Source: an uncultured Arthrobacter sp. (GTDB taxonomy: Bacteria; Actinomycetota; Actinomycetes; Actinomycetales; Micrococcaceae). From it: DNA of 6,445 nucleotides. Below the pieces are notes generated by a model. The model worked only from the letters and a program-made list of their open reading frames with translations, was not told where the DNA came from and did not search any database. The DNA lies in NCBI GenBank assembly GCA_937873245.1, contig CALMVY010000399.1, positions 1 through 6,445 of the forward strand, in the 5' to 3' direction. Shown piece after piece: positions 5,629-6,445 of this stretch (position 1 is its first letter; each line of letters begins with the position of its first letter). Made by a program: the position numbers and the translations under genes.

Positions 5629-6225
5629 TTACTGCTTCATCGTGGCGTGTTGGCGCATGTTGTGGTTGCCTGTGTCGACCCAGATGGTGTTGTGCACGAT
5701 GCGGTCCATGATCGCGTCGGCGTGGACCCCGGAGCCGAGCCGTTGGTGCCAGTCTTTCTTGGCGTACTGGGTGCAGAACACGGTTGAGGCTGTGTCATAC
5801 CGGCGTTCCAGCAATTCCAGGAGCATGCTGCGCATGCCCTCGTCGGGATGGTCGAGAAGCCATTCGTCGATCACGAGCAGGGTGAAGGCCGCGTACTTGT
5901 TCAGGAATTTGGTTTGTCCCTGTGGCTTGTCCTTCGCCAGCGCCCAGGCTTCCTCAAGGTCGGGCATGCGGACGTAGTGAGCCCGGATCCGGTGCTGGCA
6001 GGCCTGCTTGGCCAGCGCGCACCCCAGGTAGGACTTCCCGGATCCGGTGAATCCCTGAAACACGACGTTCTGCTGCCGTTCGATGAACGAACAGGTGCCG
6101 AGCTGGGCGATCACGTTCCGGTCCAGACCACGCTCGTCCACGAGGTCGAGCCGGCGCAGATGAGCCGCGCCACCACGCTGGTCAGCGGCACGGGCGACCG
6201 CTTCTCGAATTCCACGCGCGGCCAT
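5629..6225 (-). CDS. istB: istB, IS21-family transposition helper ATPase, N-terminally truncated
   Basis: The open frame has 198 residues from the ATG at 6225, but genuine IstB sequence is only sure from about residue 32 (RGLDRN, nt 6132). Upstream residues fall in the zone where the DNA becomes a histidine kinase gene in another frame. Present are Walker A GFTGSGKS (58-65), Walker B LLVIDE (116-121), the family block ELLERRYDTASTVFCTQY (137-154), KDWHQRLGSGVHADAIMDR and HNTIWVDTG, ending in TAA at 5629-5631. IstB proteins of this group are usually about 240-260 residues, so some 60-80 N-terminal residues, which help bind DNA and IstA, are lost. The ATPase core is intact, but with no istA and no natural start it is probably not functional. 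If the junction near 6150 is an assembly error, the true gene may be complete elsewhere. Confidence 0.82.
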   Translation of the reverse strand: MAARGIREAVARAADQRGGAAHLRRLDLVDERGLDRNVIAQLGTCSFIERQQNVVFQGFTGSGKSYLGCALAKQACQHRIRAHYVRMPDLEEAWALAKDKPQGQTKFLNKYAAFTLLVIDEWLLDHPDEGMRSMLLELLERRYDTASTVFCTQYAKKDWHQRLGSGVHADAIMDRIVHNTIWVDTGNHNMRQHATMKQ

Positions 6226-6445
6226 TCGATGCTCACCAGCGCGCCCTTTTCGGGCGGCTTGCGGTTCAAGAGCCGCAACCGCGCGCCGGAGCGCTCCAAG
6301 AGCGTCTTGGCGATGAAGATGCCGAGCCCAAGGCCGCCGTGTTCCCCCGCCAGCTGCGCATCCGCCCGGCGCGTCGTGACGTACGGCTCGCCCAGGCGAT
6401 CAATCACGTCGGGCGAATAGCCCTGCCCGTCGTCGGCGATGGAGA
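6198..6445 (-). CDS. Sensor histidine kinase, C-terminal ATPase domain fragment (RegB/PrrB/ActS-like)
   Basis: The frame is open from the window edge (first full codon at 6443). It reads the end of a HATPase_c domain: G1 box DDGQG (6434-6420), GEPYVTTRR, G2 box GGLGLG (6338-6321) and the run GIFIAKTLLERSGARL, which I recognise from RegB/PrrB/ActS redox-sensing kinases of Alphaproteobacteria. Such kinases phosphorylate a partner regulator in response to redox state. The N-terminal membrane and dimerisation/His domains would lie beyond the window. Kinase-like sequence goes to about EWPRVEFEKR (nt 6198); after that the frame continues as nonsense through the istB region to a chance stop at 6111, so its own C-terminus and stop are missing. 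Its apparent origin does not fit the actinobacterial glycan operon. Family assignment is fairly sure, taxonomic origin less so. Confidence 0.72.

Larger units (their letters stand above)
5516..6165 (-). mobile_element. IS21-family element, istB end, truncated on the istA side ('IS-B')
   Basis: Starts at the presumed tip TGAGTATTTGA (5516-5526), continues with 22-bp terminal repeats (5545-5610) and the 3' part of an istB on the - strand (from 5629). IstB similarity fades at about 6132-6165, where the sequence changes to a histidine kinase. The istB 5' end, istA and the other terminus are absent, so no target duplication can be checked. The right border is only approximate. Confidence 0.65.

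Noticed and set aside
5531..5977. Open + strand frames over the second istB (also 5548-5787 and 5848-6420)
   Set aside because: They are antisense shadows of the istB and kinase fragments; the - strand proteins are recognisable and these are not.

Overview
The window looks like chromosome from a high-GC Gram-positive bacterium, most likely an actinobacterium of the Arthrobacter/Micrococcaceae type. This is inferred from the GlfT2-type galactofuranosyltransferase, the GTG starts, the tightly coupled genes and the GC-rich codon use; no rRNA or marker gene is present to prove it. The last ~250 bases look like a different organism (see below).

Positions 1-4995 (+ strand) hold a cell-surface glycan operon: the C-terminal 384 residues of a GlfT2-like galactofuranosyltransferase (start lies before the window), an ABC-2 polysaccharide export permease (Wzm type, 4-base overlap), its ATPase (Wzt type, no gap), then after 98 bases a 711-residue membrane acyltransferase with a C-terminal SGNH domain (OafA-like). 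The simplest reading is that a galactofuranose-rich polymer is made on a lipid carrier inside the cell, exported by Wzm/Wzt, and O-acylated at the outer face by the last enzyme.

Positions 5010 to about 6165 are a graveyard of IS21-family insertion sequences, all read on the - strand. I see three successive element ends: a 23-bp tandem-repeat end with no gene (5010-5117), an end with the last ~77 codons of an istB (5118-5463), and an end with a longer but N-terminally truncated istB (5516 to about 6165). The last two share an 11-bp motif exactly where their homology begins, probably their terminal sequence. No istA and no complete element is present.

Between 6198 and 6133 the second istB joins the ATPase-domain end of a RegB/PrrB/ActS-like sensor histidine kinase, a family typical of Alphaproteobacteria. 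This is either an assembly chimera seeded by the repeated IS or a real recombination scar, and it should be tested before anything to its right is attributed to the host. I found no clearly new biological system; the glycan operon and the nested IS ends with the foreign junction are the points worth attention.
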